This document shows positions 38,354 through 47,509 of a stretch of DNA of 64,000 nucleotides, one piece after another (the first letter of the stretch is position 1; every line of letters starts with the position of its first letter). Origin of the DNA: an uncultured Clostridia bacterium (lineage in GTDB: Bacteria; Bacillota; Clostridia; Christensenellales; UBA1242); NCBI GenBank assembly GCA_937895935.1, contig CALBKX010000024.1, positions 1 through 64,000 of the forward strand, in the 5' to 3' direction. The notes beneath the pieces were generated by a model. It was not told the origin of the DNA. It ran no database searches and worked only from the letters and a program-made list of their open reading frames with translations. Position numbers and translations under genes: made by a program.

Positions 38354-38962
38354 ATGAAAATAAACGGCTTTGCAATATTTTTTCTTAGTATAATTTGTAG
38401 TTTGATGGTATCGCTAGCGGTACCTTTTCCAACTGCAAATAGTATTTTACTTTCTAATAATGAACAGAAAATCCTAAACGATAAAAGGGAAGATGAATCA
38501 ACAGTAACTTTAAACAAAAGCGATGTTCCAGTACTCAACTTAAATTGGTTTGATTATATGAATACTTATTTTACTAAATATGTTACAGTTAGAGTTATAG
38601 ATATATATTCAATGAAAGAATATTATGTAAAACGAATGGGTGGATATAACCACGCCGATGTACAAGCTATTGACGAAAAGAACACAGCGATCTTTAAGTC
38701 AATTTACGGGGGTACATGGAGTTGGGCAAGAAGACCAGTTTGGGTAGAAATAAATGGAAAATTTTATGCTGGTTCAACAAATGGTATGCCACATGGGTTT
38801 GATATTTTAGAAACAGGTGAGGGCGGACATACTTGCATTCACTTTTTAATGAGTAAAACTCACGGAACAAAACGAGTTGACCCTGAGCACCAGTCTTGCG
38901 TAGCATATGCATATAATCATAGAAGTCAACTAGCCGAGTATTTATTAAAGCAAAATAAATAA
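38354..38962 (+). CDS. Secreted or anchored protein with conserved HxCIHF / THGTxRVDPxHQ domain
   Basis: 202 residues: an N-terminal signal or anchor helix (about 5-26), a polar linker, and a C-terminal domain (about 75-195) with GYNHADVQ, YGGTWSWARRPVWVEING, MPHGFDI, GGHTCIHFLMSKTHG and VDPEHQSCV. I have seen this arrangement of conserved His and Trp in uncharacterised cell-wall-associated proteins of Firmicutes; the His-rich end suggests a metal or catalytic site, but the function is unknown. It is followed by a convergent ABC permease. No ribosome binding site is present. Confidence 0.75.
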   Translation: MKINGFAIFFLSIICSLMVSLAVPFPTANSILLSNNEQKILNDKREDESTVTLNKSDVPVLNLNWFDYMNTYFTKYVTVRVIDIYSMKEYYVKRMGGYNHADVQAIDEKNTAIFKSIYGGTWSWARRPVWVEINGKFYAGSTNGMPHGFDILETGEGGHTCIHFLMSKTHGTKRVDPEHQSCVAYAYNHRSQLAEYLLKQNK

Positions 38963-38966
38963 TTGT

Positions 38967-39055
38967 AAAAAACGCCATAAATTTAAAGTGGGGTAAACTT
39001 TAAAAGTTAGATAACTTTAGGAGATTCACTCCGAAGTGAATTTATGACGTTTTTT
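38967..39055. terminator. Branched bidirectional terminator-like element
   Basis: A long outer stem (AAAAAACGCCATAAATT with AATTTATGACGTTTTTT, 16 of 17 pairs) encloses three small hairpins: TAAAGT/ACTTTA, AAAGTTA/TAACTTT and ATTCACT/AGTGAAT. It lies between convergent genes. The cloverleaf shape is unusual for a terminator; a miniature mobile element or an RNA is possible. Confidence 0.7.
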
Positions 39056-39068
39056 ATTATTTTTTGTA

Positions 39069-40835
39069 CTATTTATCTAAGCTCCTATGTGTAAACAATA
39101 GCCTTGCAAAAATATCCAAAACAATAGTAAATACAATTGCAAAAATACCACAAGTTAATAGAGATGTGTTTGGAACAACAGAAAAGCTTAGCATACCTGA
39201 ATTTGAATTTGTAAAGAATTTATAAAGTTGCAAATTAAGTGAAGGTATAAATCTTATCCAACTATTTGAAATGGTGCCAAGTAAAACTGTTGAAGTTAAA
39301 TAAATGGCATTTGAAATACCGGTAGAAATAGTAGTGTTTTTAAATATCATAGAAACGAATATAGCAAGAGCAATATAAAATATTACATCAACCAAAATAC
39401 TTGCAAAATAGATTAATAAAACGATGATAGGATTAGTTATAAAAAGTGTGTCAGCATTCATTACAATTAGAACTTTTTGGAATGTAAAACCATAAAAAGC
39501 AAAACCTATTGCAAGTGAAGAAACAAGTGAAACCGACAACAGAATTAATGCAACATTAAAACAAGCCAAAAACTTCCCTGAAAATATTTTATTTCTAGTG
39601 AATGGTCTAGTTGCTGTCATTTTAAGTGTTCCTGAACTTTGTTCACCGCAAAGGGCACTTGTGGCAAAAAAGATAACAAAAACAATGATAAATAAGGACA
39701 AAATTTGCATTGAGTAAAAGCAAAAATCATAAGCATTTGTTTCTGTTCCGCTATTCTTATTAAAATTAAAAGCAGTCAAGTATTCATATCCAAAAGTGTT
39801 ATTTTCATAAAAATATTTGGACGTTGTGATTTCTTTTTTTAAATTATATATAGTTGTATTAGAAAATCCGATATATGTGGATATTTGATCATCTGTTTTG
39901 TTACCAATTCTTAATAATTCAAAATTGTTTGAAAGTAAAGTTTTACAAATTTGTATATAATCATAGTATTTAGCAACGCGCTCATTTAATTCTGCAACAA
40001 TTTCTTCTTTAGTTGTGTCAACATTTTCGTTATAATAGTTTATAACATTATCATATAATTCTTTCAATTTGTTTGTATGATTATACGCAACACCTAATCC
40101 TGAATTAGATTCTTGAATGTTGTTTGAGTAATAATTTTTAATCAAATCACTCAAATCATTGTCATCAATATTAATTTTTTCTAAATGACAAATTTGATAA
40201 TCTAAACTAGTTAAATCATAGTTATTTTTTAATGTGTTATACCTATCAATGACCATTGAAGCAGAAAAGCCTTCTAAATCGCTATTGCTTGGAAGATTGT
40301 CATAAAAATGAACGAGAGTATGATAAACTTCATTATAGAATGATTCGGTTATAATAAAGTTAATTTTTTTATCCTTTATGTTGTTTACCATATAATCAAT
40401 AATATTTTCTGTTGAAGCACTTAATGTTTCAAAAGCATTTTTGCATTTATTGTAATCGCTAGGAGAGAGGTAAGAATCATTTTCTGCAATACTAAAAACA
40501 GTTGTTGTAAATTCACCATCAAAATATAGTTTTAAAGAATGAAATTTACTAGAAAAGTTTTCATAAACATTACCAGTATCGGCAAGGTAAGTATCAATAT
40601 CCTTTTTTTCAGAAATTAGTTGATATTCCAAATCCTTGTATTCTGGCTCGAATGTTGTAAAAATACTTGTGGTGTTTGTTAATGAATACGTATATTTGGT
40701 ATTTACATTTTCAGGTGAAAAGAAAAAGAATGAAAATACCAATGCTAGCACTAAAATACCAGTTAAAACAAACATTGATGGACGCATAAATATTTTTGAT
40801 AATTCTGCATTTGCCATTCTAAAAATTTTTTTCAT
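39069..40835 (-). CDS. ABC-2 type exporter permease
   Basis: 588-residue membrane protein: one N-terminal TM helix (about 19-38), a large helical extracytoplasmic region (about 45-365) rich in Asn, Tyr and Ser, then about five TM helices at the C-terminal side including FVIFFATSALCGEQSSGTLKMT, a segment typical of ABC-2 permeases. It is 8 bp downstream of the ATPase gene in the same operon and is likely its membrane partner. The substrate is unknown; such pairs often export peptides or lantibiotics. The GGAG before the ATG overlaps the ATPase tail. Confidence 0.85.
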   Translation of the reverse strand: MKKIFRMANAELSKIFMRPSMFVLTGILVLALVFSFFFFSPENVNTKYTYSLTNTTSIFTTFEPEYKDLEYQLISEKKDIDTYLADTGNVYENFSSKFHSLKLYFDGEFTTTVFSIAENDSYLSPSDYNKCKNAFETLSASTENIIDYMVNNIKDKKINFIITESFYNEVYHTLVHFYDNLPSNSDLEGFSASMVIDRYNTLKNNYDLTSLDYQICHLEKINIDDNDLSDLIKNYYSNNIQESNSGLGVAYNHTNKLKELYDNVINYYNENVDTTKEEIVAELNERVAKYYDYIQICKTLLSNNFELLRIGNKTDDQISTYIGFSNTTIYNLKKEITTSKYFYENNTFGYEYLTAFNFNKNSGTETNAYDFCFYSMQILSLFIIVFVIFFATSALCGEQSSGTLKMTATRPFTRNKIFSGKFLACFNVALILLSVSLVSSLAIGFAFYGFTFQKVLIVMNADTLFITNPIIVLLIYFASILVDVIFYIALAIFVSMIFKNTTISTGISNAIYLTSTVLLGTISNSWIRFIPSLNLQLYKFFTNSNSGMLSFSVVPNTSLLTCGIFAIVFTIVLDIFARLLFTHRSLDK

Positions 40836-40843
40836 AAAATCTC

Positions 40844-41779
40844 CTAATTAATTCCTGTTCCTGATTTACCCTCGTTAACAACGGTAAGGAAAATATCTTC
40901 AAGTGAGGCATCAACTTCGCCAGCACCAAAAACAGCAATGTTTTTCTTAGTTAAATCTATAATAATTCTTGCAATAGTGTTTTCATCAGTTGTAAATAAA
41001 ACTTTGTTATTGCATATTTTTACTGGAATTTTATAATCTTGCTCAATAATTTTTCCTGCATAGTTTGGTGCATTGCATTTAATAAATTGTGAGCCATTTT
41101 CTGTTATGTTTTGTTTTATAGAATTCATAGAATTTGTTTCTAATAAAACACCATTGTCAATAATGCCTATTGTGTCACAAAGGTTTTGCATTTCACCTAA
41201 AATATGGCTTGAAATTAATATGGCAATTCTTTCTTTATGAGCAAGGTCTTTAAGTAGCAATCTAAACTCCCTAATACCATTTGCATCTAAACCATTTGTT
41301 GGTTCGTCCAAAATAAGCAACTTAGGATTGTTTAGCAATGCCTGTGCAACACCTAAACGTTGTTTCATACCTAAAGAATATTTACCAACTTTTTCGTGGA
41401 TTCTGTTGGATAATCCAACTATTGAAACAACTTTATCAATTTGGTTTTTATCTGTTATGTTTGATAATTTAGCAAGATATTTCAAATTTTGATATCCAGT
41501 TAAATAATTATAAAACTCAGGTATTTCAACAATAGTGCCGACTTTTTCCATTGCTTTTTCAAATTTATATTTCACTGAATTGCCGTCAATGAAAATATCT
41601 CCACTTGTTATAGTTGTAAGTCCTGTAATCATTTTAATTGTTGTACTTTTCCCGGCGCCATTTGCTCCTAAAAAACCAAATATTTCACCTTCACGTACAA
41701 CAAATGATACATTATTAACAGCAACTCTTTCACCAAATTTTTTTGTTAGATTTCTTATATCCAAAACAATATTTGCCAT
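40844..41779 (-). CDS. ABC transporter ATP-binding protein
   Basis: 311 residues. Walker A GANGAGKST, Q-loop, signature LGMKQRLGVAQAL, Walker B LLILDEPTNGLD, H-loop ISSHILGEM. The C-terminal 90 residues form the extra domain common in drug or peptide exporter ATPases (BcrA/CcmA-like). It forms an operon with the permease downstream and a DUF4364 gene 20 bp upstream. AAGGAG precedes the ATG. Confidence 0.93.
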   Translation of the reverse strand: MANIVLDIRNLTKKFGERVAVNNVSFVVREGEIFGFLGANGAGKSTTIKMITGLTTITSGDIFIDGNSVKYKFEKAMEKVGTIVEIPEFYNYLTGYQNLKYLAKLSNITDKNQIDKVVSIVGLSNRIHEKVGKYSLGMKQRLGVAQALLNNPKLLILDEPTNGLDANGIREFRLLLKDLAHKERIAILISSHILGEMQNLCDTIGIIDNGVLLETNSMNSIKQNITENGSQFIKCNAPNYAGKIIEQDYKIPVKICNNKVLFTTDENTIARIIIDLTKKNIAVFGAGEVDASLEDIFLTVVNEGKSGTGIN

Positions 41780-41799
41780 TATAACTCCTTAAATTAAGA

Positions 41800-42366
41800 T
41801 TAATTTTCTTCAATTAGCAATTCATATATGCTTTCATAAGCAGAATGTGCTTGTTCTTGCCATTTTTTACACGCTTCAATTGCACTTTGTCTTGATGGTG
41901 CTTTGATTTTAACTTCAAAAAGTGGTTCATCTTGAAAAGTGTCTGAGCGTATTTTAAGCACTACTATATATGAACCATCTTCTGATTTAAAATATGTGGA
42001 AACATATTCTTGTGAACGTTTAAAATGCATCCTATTTGCTTTGGTATATTCAGTAATTTGTTCTCTTAATGGATTTGGAATTTTCATATAAAAATGGCTT
42101 AAGCAATTTCTACCATCATATGTAATATTAAAACGTTCTTCTCCGTCACGTCCAACGGCTTTGTAAATCAAATTTGCATCAACTAATTTATATAAATAAT
42201 CTTTACAATCCATATATGAAACCCAGTTGTTGCGATGATAACATATATCTATAATTGTTTTTTCTGTTAGAGGAAATTCCATTTTGTCTAAGGTAAAAAG
42301 TAATATTAGTTTACAAATCATAGGATCGTATATTACTGAAGATTCCTCTTTCTTTTTTTGTTCCAT
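41800..42366 (-). CDS. DUF4364 family protein (winged-helix, probable regulator)
   Basis: 188 residues. A winged-helix-like N-terminal half (KLILLFTLDKMEFPLTEKTI, YRHNNWVSYMDCKDYLYKLVDANLI) and a C-terminal alpha-beta half with IVVLKIRSDT and FEVKIKAPSRQSAIEACKKWQ match DUF4364 of Clostridia. It is the first gene of the ABC operon, so it may regulate the exporter, although the family's ligand and DNA target are unknown. It diverges from the SDR gene across 164 bp. Confidence 0.85.
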   Translation of the reverse strand: MEQKKKEESSVIYDPMICKLILLFTLDKMEFPLTEKTIIDICYHRNNWVSYMDCKDYLYKLVDANLIYKAVGRDGEERFNITYDGRNCLSHFYMKIPNPLREQITEYTKANRMHFKRSQEYVSTYFKSEDGSYIVVLKIRSDTFQDEPLFEVKIKAPSRQSAIEACKKWQEQAHSAYESIYELLIEEN

Positions 42367-42530
42367 AAAGTTATTATATCAAATATTTATAAAAAACGCA
42401 AGTATGTAGTTAGTATAATATATAATTTTATAGAAACAATAATGTTATAAGTATTATTTTGAAAGTCATTAAAATTTTGCTTTTAATTTAGTAATTGAAA
42501 AATAGATATCAAAAAGGAGAAATATAATTT

Positions 42531-43343
42531 ATGAATAAAGAATGGTTAAGGGGGAAAACAGTTGTAATTTCAGGCGCAGGGAATGGTGTGGGAAAGTATT
42601 TATCTTATGATTTGATTCATCAATATAACTGTAAAGTAATAGGAGTTGACATTGACGAAACCTCTTTAGTTAATTTAAAAAATAACCTTGATGGACAAGG
42701 TGGCGAATTTTTATACTTTGCTTTTGATGCGAAAAATGAAAGTAATTGGGTAAAATTTGCAGAAAGCTTAGATGAGAATAAAATACAAGTTGATGTATTG
42801 ATTAATGGAATTGGTCAATCACCAAAATTTAATTACTTTTATAACTATTCACATAAAGACACAACTAATGTTATGTCAACAAATTTATATTCTTGCATAT
42901 TTGCAGTTAAGGCATTATTTAAAAATTTAAAACAATCGCGTACACCTGCGATAATTAATTTATGTTGTAGTAGTGCAACAATGGGTATAAAAGGCACAAG
43001 CATTTATGCAGCTAGTAAGTCTGCTTTAAAATGCTATACAGAAGTTCTTCAACAAGAGTTAAAAGATTTTTATGTTGGTTTATTTATCTTGGGATTAATT
43101 AAATCAAATTTTTGGAAAAGTCAAGATGATTTAGTACAAAGCAAACTGAATAAGAAAGCTATGTCTGTTGAAAAAACAAGCAAAAAAATAATTAAGAATA
43201 TTAATCGTAAGAAAAAGAGAGTAGTTATTGGCTTTGACGCATATTTGAGTGATAGACTAGTAAGATTAATGCCACATAAAGCACAAAATTTAATTAATAG
43301 ATATTTAAATAAAAACAAATATAGACTTATTAATGAAAAATAA
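42531..43343 (+). CDS. Short-chain dehydrogenase/reductase
   Basis: 270 residues. The NAD(P) motif is SGAGNGVGKYLSYDL, followed by INGIG (NAG position) and the active-site Ser and YAASKSALK. The C terminus is basic (KKIIKNINRKKKRVVIG) with a His/Arg-rich end rather than the usual substrate loop, a form seen in SDRs that act on lipids or sugar chains. The substrate is unknown. AAGGAG sits 10 bases upstream of the ATG. Confidence 0.87.
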   Translation: MNKEWLRGKTVVISGAGNGVGKYLSYDLIHQYNCKVIGVDIDETSLVNLKNNLDGQGGEFLYFAFDAKNESNWVKFAESLDENKIQVDVLINGIGQSPKFNYFYNYSHKDTTNVMSTNLYSCIFAVKALFKNLKQSRTPAIINLCCSSATMGIKGTSIYAASKSALKCYTEVLQQELKDFYVGLFILGLIKSNFWKSQDDLVQSKLNKKAMSVEKTSKKIIKNINRKKKRVVIGFDAYLSDRLVRLMPHKAQNLINRYLNKNKYRLINEK

Positions 43344-43491
43344 AATTAAAAAAGAACATTTTACAAAATAAAAAATATGTTTGCGCAGTTTTATAGTTTA
43401 ATAATATTGTTTTTTTTGTTTAGGCAATTTAATTTAAAAGATATGCAAAAATAAGGAACTGCAAAATTACGTTACTTTAATTTTAGTCCAC

Positions 43492-43534
43492 AAAAAATGC
43501 AGGCTTGGGTTTAAAATTCAAGCTTGCATTTTTA
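43492..43534. terminator. Bidirectional terminator between the SDR gene and the 43600 gene
   Basis: AAAAAATGCAGGCTTG pairs with CAAGCTTGCATTTTT (one G-U) around an 11-base loop. It serves two convergent transcripts. Confidence 0.9.
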
Positions 43535-43599
43535 TATGGGTGGGGGATTGTTGTAGGAGTGTTATAACTTTTTGCCAAAAATAAATTTGTTTCAAAAGT

Positions 43600-44067
43600 T
43601 TAAGCATAACTTCTATTTTTTTGTAGATTGGATTTGTAATATATGTTTAATTCTGCGTTTATTGCAGATTGTAAATCAAGACCAACATTTGCTTCGTATA
43701 TTTTTTTTATGCTTTGAACAAGTAATGTATCTTTAGCTTTAATTTCTTTTGGCAATTTAAATGTAAAACTTCCATCATTGCTATAAACTCCATAAATATA
43801 CTTTGAAACTTCATAGTTGTATATTTGGCTAAAAGTTTGTTTGCCATTGACGATAGTTGTTTTAAAAACACCTTTACTTATCATCTTTTGGATAAGTTCC
43901 TTTTTGCTATCAATTGGTAAAAGTATATAATTTTTAAAAACACATTCTTTGAATAGCTTTTCAGTTAAAGACTTGACCTGCTCATATTTTAAATTATCTG
44001 TGCCGGTCTTTTCATAAATTTTTAATAAATAATATCCTAAAAGTTTATATTCTGAAATATCTCGCAT
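43600..44067 (-). CDS. Protein of unknown function
   Basis: 155 residues, soluble and mixed alpha-beta, with no signal peptide or TM helix. It begins MRDISEYKLLGYYLLKIY and has a basic middle. I recognise no family. An AGAGGTGAATTT site supports the start. It diverges from ftsA across 251 bp, and its coding strand is downstream of a bidirectional terminator. Confidence 0.7.
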   Translation of the reverse strand: MRDISEYKLLGYYLLKIYEKTGTDNLKYEQVKSLTEKLFKECVFKNYILLPIDSKKELIQKMISKGVFKTTIVNGKQTFSQIYNYEVSKYIYGVYSNDGSFTFKLPKEIKAKDTLLVQSIKKIYEANVGLDLQSAINAELNIYYKSNLQKNRSYA

Positions 44068-44226
44068 AAATTCACCTCTATAAATAGTTTAAAAGTTAAC
44101 TTATTCAAGCGTTTTTATTCAAAAGATACAAAATTATATCATTTTCTACAACAATATACAAGTAATTTCATAAAAAAGTTATTTACAATATCTCTTGTAA
44201 AATTATTTAAAAAATTGATTTTATTA

Positions 44227-44255
44227 TTGACATAAACAGATTGATTGTTTATAAT
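44227..44255 (+). promoter_or_regulatory. Consensus sigma-A promoter of the ftsA-ftsZ operon
   Basis: TTGACA (44227-44232), 17 bp, TATAAT (44250-44255): both boxes match the consensus exactly. The start would be near 44262. Confidence 0.9.
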
Positions 44256-44318
44256 TATAACATATAACTTATAATTATGCGTAAATTAGATGCAAAATAC
44301 AAAAGGAGGTGTTGTTAT

Positions 44319-45485
44319 TTGAATCCTGTATCAGTTATTGATATTGGTACTAGCAAAATTGCAGTGCTAATTGGAAATAGAGGAATTAATAACTCATTAA
44401 AAATAATAGCATCTTCAATATGTGAATATGCAGGTTATTATAATGGGGAGTTTGTAGAGCCTGAAAAATTAAATGAGGATTTTGCAAATGTTCTTTCTAA
44501 AGCTGAAATTAACTCGGGTATAAAAATAAAAAAATTATTTGTTGGAGTTCCAGCGGACTTTTGTACTTGTATAACTAAACAATTTATGCAAAATTTTAGT
44601 GATAAGCTAAAAATTGATGATAATGACATTTTAGAAATTTATCAACAAGCAAACGAATTAAAAAATAACGAAAAATATGTTTTAATTAGTTGTTCTCCAA
44701 TATATTTTATTTTAGATGATGGCAGAAGGGTTGTAAACCCTATTGGAGAAAAAACATCTAGAATTAGCGGTGAAATAAGTTATATTTATGCTGAAAAGGA
44801 TTTTATATCTAAAATCAATATTGCATTAAGACATTTTGGTGTTAGTTCTGTTGAATATATTTCTTCAACATTATCAGAAAATTTGTATTTATTATCTGAT
44901 GATGATAGACAAACACCATCTATAATTATAGATTGTGGCTTTGTGAGCACTTCAGTGTCAATAATCAAAGGAAATGGACTTTTATCATTAAATAGTTTTT
45001 CAGTTGGTGGTGGGCAAATAACAAGTGATTTAAGTGAATGCTTAAAGATAACTTACAAGGAAGCGGAAGACCTAAAAAAACAAATAATTTTATCTGTTGT
45101 TCCACAACTATCTGACGGATATGAGTTAAAAAAACAAAATCAAACTTCACTTATTCCAATGACTGAAGCCAACGAAGTTGTTAGTGCTAGACTTGAAATG
45201 ATTTGTTCACTTATAAATAAGTGCTTAAGTGCATCAGAGAAAAAAGATTTATACAAAATGCCTTTTTACTTGACAGGAGGAGGAATTTGTTTTATAAAAG
45301 GTGCGAAAGATTATTTGTCTAAATATTTTGGTGTAAACGTAGAAATTCTTTCACCACCAAACCTTCAAATGTCAAAACCAAATTATTCTGTGCTGTTAGG
45401 ACTTTTGAATTTAGCAATTAATCAAGAAAATAAGCGAAAAACAAATAAATTTTTAGAATTTTTTAAAAGAATAACAAAAAGATAA
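44319..45485 (+). CDS. ftsA: Cell division protein FtsA
   Basis: 388-residue actin-like protein that tethers FtsZ to the membrane. I chose the TTG at 44319 because AAAGGAGG sits nine bases before it and the protein then begins MNPVSVIDIGTSKIAVLIG; the ATG at 44277 would add 14 residues that encode that ribosome binding site. Motifs include DIGTSKIAVLIG, IIIDCGFVSTSVSIIKG and FYLTGGG. The C-terminal amphipathic tail (RKTNKFLEFFKRITKR) fits membrane binding. Operon with ftsZ, 15 bp downstream. Confidence 0.93.
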   Translation: MNPVSVIDIGTSKIAVLIGNRGINNSLKIIASSICEYAGYYNGEFVEPEKLNEDFANVLSKAEINSGIKIKKLFVGVPADFCTCITKQFMQNFSDKLKIDDNDILEIYQQANELKNNEKYVLISCSPIYFILDDGRRVVNPIGEKTSRISGEISYIYAEKDFISKINIALRHFGVSSVEYISSTLSENLYLLSDDDRQTPSIIIDCGFVSTSVSIIKGNGLLSLNSFSVGGGQITSDLSECLKITYKEAEDLKKQIILSVVPQLSDGYELKKQNQTSLIPMTEANEVVSARLEMICSLINKCLSASEKKDLYKMPFYLTGGGICFIKGAKDYLSKYFGVNVEILSPPNLQMSKPNYSVLLGLLNLAINQENKRKTNKFLEFFKRITKR

Positions 45486-45500
45486 AGGAGAAAAATAAAT

Positions 45501-46733
45501 ATGTATAACAATTTAAATGTAGGAGCTGTTGCAAATATTAAGGTTATAGGCGTTGGCGGTGGCGGAAATAATGCCGTTAATAGAATGATTGATGCAAACA
45601 TTACCAGTGCACAATTCGTTGCTATAAATACTGATAAACAAGCATTGTTACTTTCTAAAGCAGAACATAGACTTCAAATTGGTGAAAAACTTACTAGAGG
45701 TCTTGGTGCTGGTGCTGATCCAGAAGTTGGACAAAAAGCGGCAGAAGAATCTAAAGCAAGCATTTCTGAAATGTTAAAAGATTGTGACTTAGTGTTCATT
45801 ACTGCTGGTATGGGTGGCGGAACAGGTACAGGAGCTGCACCTGTTGTTGCTCAAATAGCAAAAGAAATGGGAATTTTAACAATTGCTGTTGTAACTAAAC
45901 CATTTGGATTTGAAGGCAGAACTCGTTTAGAAAATAGCGAAAAAGGTCTTGAAAATTTACGCAAATATGTTGATACTCTTGTTATTATTCCAAACGATAA
46001 ATTATTGCAATTAGTACCAAAGGGAACACCAATTATTGAAGCCTTTATGTATGCTGATGATGTTTTACGTCAAGGTATTCAAGGTATTTCTGATTTAATT
46101 GTAACTCCAAGTCTTATTAATCTTGATTTTGCAGATGTTCGTTCAGTAATGAAAAATCGTGGTCTTGCACATATGGGTATTGGACATTCAAAAGGTGAAA
46201 ATAAAACTATTGAAGCTGTTCGTCAAGCCGTATCAAGTCCATTATTGGAAACCACAATTGAAGGAGCAACAGGTGTTATTATCAATGTAAAAGGTGGCTT
46301 AGATTTACCTTTGGATGAAGTTTATGAAGCAGCTGATTTAGTTAAAGAAGTTGTTGACCCTTCTTGCAATATTATCTTTGGTTCTGGCATTGATGAATCA
46401 ATGAATGATGAAGTTGAAATTACTATCATTGCAACAGGTTTCCAATCAGATTCAAACGTTTTGGACGATAAAAATTTAAATAAAGTTAAACAAACTGTTG
46501 ATGCTGTAAATAATTTCTCTAATAAGAGATATGAAGGTTTTCCTATTGGCAGATCAAATTTAAATAATAATTCAGTTAATAATTATAACTATCAAAGCGA
46601 ACAAAACAATCAATCACAAAACTTTGAGCCTAAAACAGACTTTGTTAGAAATGATGGTGTTACTACATCAAGACTTCAAGTGGAAGACGATGGAATTCCA
46701 CCTTACTTAAGAAAACTACGTGAACATAGATAG
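45501..46733 (+). CDS. ftsZ: Cell division protein FtsZ
   Basis: 410-residue tubulin-like GTPase that forms the division ring. Motifs: [11 protein letters not shown], the tubulin signature [15 protein letters not shown] and [11 protein letters not shown]. An Asn/Gln-rich linker of about 60 residues leads to the C-terminal peptide [12 protein letters not shown], which binds FtsA. AAGGAG precedes the ATG. Confidence 0.98.
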   Translation: MYNNLNVGAVANIKVIGVGGGGNNAVNRMIDANITSAQFVAINTDKQALLLSKAEHRLQIGEKLTRGLGAGADPEVGQKAAEESKASISEMLKDCDLVFITAGMGGGTGTGAAPVVAQIAKEMGILTIAVVTKPFGFEGRTRLENSEKGLENLRKYVDTLVIIPNDKLLQLVPKGTPIIEAFMYADDVLRQGIQGISDLIVTPSLINLDFADVRSVMKNRGLAHMGIGHSKGENKTIEAVRQAVSSPLLETTIEGATGVIINVKGGLDLPLDEVYEAADLVKEVVDPSCNIIFGSGIDESMNDEVEITIIATGFQSDSNVLDDKNLNKVKQTVDAVNNFSNKRYEGFPIGRSNLNNNSVNNYNYQSEQNNQSQNFEPKTDFVRNDGVTTSRLQVEDDGIPPYLRKLREHR

Positions 46734-46752
46734 TTTAAATAGAGGTGACTAA

Positions 46753-47130
46753 ATGGTAAATTATTCATATGGTGATATTGAAAAAATATTTTCACAAACT
46801 AATGTTTTTTTGACTAAAGCATTTCCTAACGGTGTTTCTTACAAACAAATACAAGAAATTGAAAACACTGCTTTTAAAAATTTTGTAAAAATTTTAGTTA
46901 AAAACATTGATCAAGGAAAAATAAGATATAATTCAGATTGTAAAAAAGCACGACAAAAATGGTTTTTGCTTGAAACAATCGAAAAAATTATGGAAATGGA
47001 TAATTTAGAACATATTGATAATCTTGGCATTTATTTAAAGTCTAGTGATAAAATCAAAAAATATCAAAAATATTTAAGTGAAAAAGAATATGATAGTTAT
47101 TCTCCTGACTATGGCGAAGAAAGATTCTAA
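46753..47130 (+). CDS. Protein of unknown function downstream of ftsZ
   Basis: 125 residues, helical and highly charged, without signal peptide or TM helix. It begins MVNYSYGDIEKIFSQTNVF and ends in an acidic tail (YDSYSPDYGEERF). No family was recognised. AGAGGTGAC precedes the ATG, 19 bp after ftsZ, and the terminator follows, so it is the last gene of the ftsA-ftsZ operon and may relate to division. Confidence 0.7.
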   Translation: MVNYSYGDIEKIFSQTNVFLTKAFPNGVSYKQIQEIENTAFKNFVKILVKNIDQGKIRYNSDCKKARQKWFLLETIEKIMEMDNLEHIDNLGIYLKSSDKIKKYQKYLSEKEYDSYSPDYGEERF

Positions 47131-47191
47131 AAATAATATACATAGTTGTTGTATAATTTGATTTTATTAAAAATTTAATTTTACCACTTTT

Positions 47192-47220
47192 GAGTTCGGC
47201 AGTTGCCGAACTCTTTTTTT
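47192..47220 (+). terminator. Intrinsic terminator of the ftsAZ operon
   Basis: GAGTTCGGCA pairs perfectly with TGCCGAACTC (10 bp, loop GT) and is followed by seven T. The remaining 47221-47509 holds AT-rich sequence, the nifS promoter and its leader, and no other gene that I can support. Confidence 0.95.
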
Positions 47221-47364
47221 GCAAAAGAGCAGCATTTTTCAAAAGTTTTACAAAATAACATTTTAAAAAATGGATTTTTACATTTTTGTGAGATGCGAAA
47301 CTTTTGCTTTGGTTTAGATGTTATTTTATTTCATTTAAAGTGGGTGTTATTATTTAATTACCTA

Positions 47365-47393
47365 TTGCAATTTTTCAAGCAATGTGCTATATT
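47365..47393 (+). promoter_or_regulatory. Sigma-A promoter of the nifS-nifU operon
   Basis: TTGCAA (47365-47370), 17 bp, TATATT (47388-47393). The start is near 47400, giving a leader of about 110 nt. Confidence 0.75.
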
Positions 47394-47409
47394 GATATAA
47401 ACAAATAGA

Positions 47410-47480
47410 TTGCTAAATACAATGTTGTTTAGCAAAAATTTTGTTTGTATTCATTATTTGATAATAAATTCAAACAAAAT
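47410..47480 (+). promoter_or_regulatory. Leader with two perfect inverted repeats before nifS
   Basis: TTGCTAAA/TTTAGCAA (47410-47435) and ATTTTGTTTG/CAAACAAAAT (47438-47480) follow each other inside the transcribed leader. They may be RNA hairpins or protein-binding sites; neither looks like a known IscR or Fur box. Confidence 0.5.
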
Positions 47481-47509
47481 ATAAAAAATATAATAAAGGA
47501 CTTAAAAAT

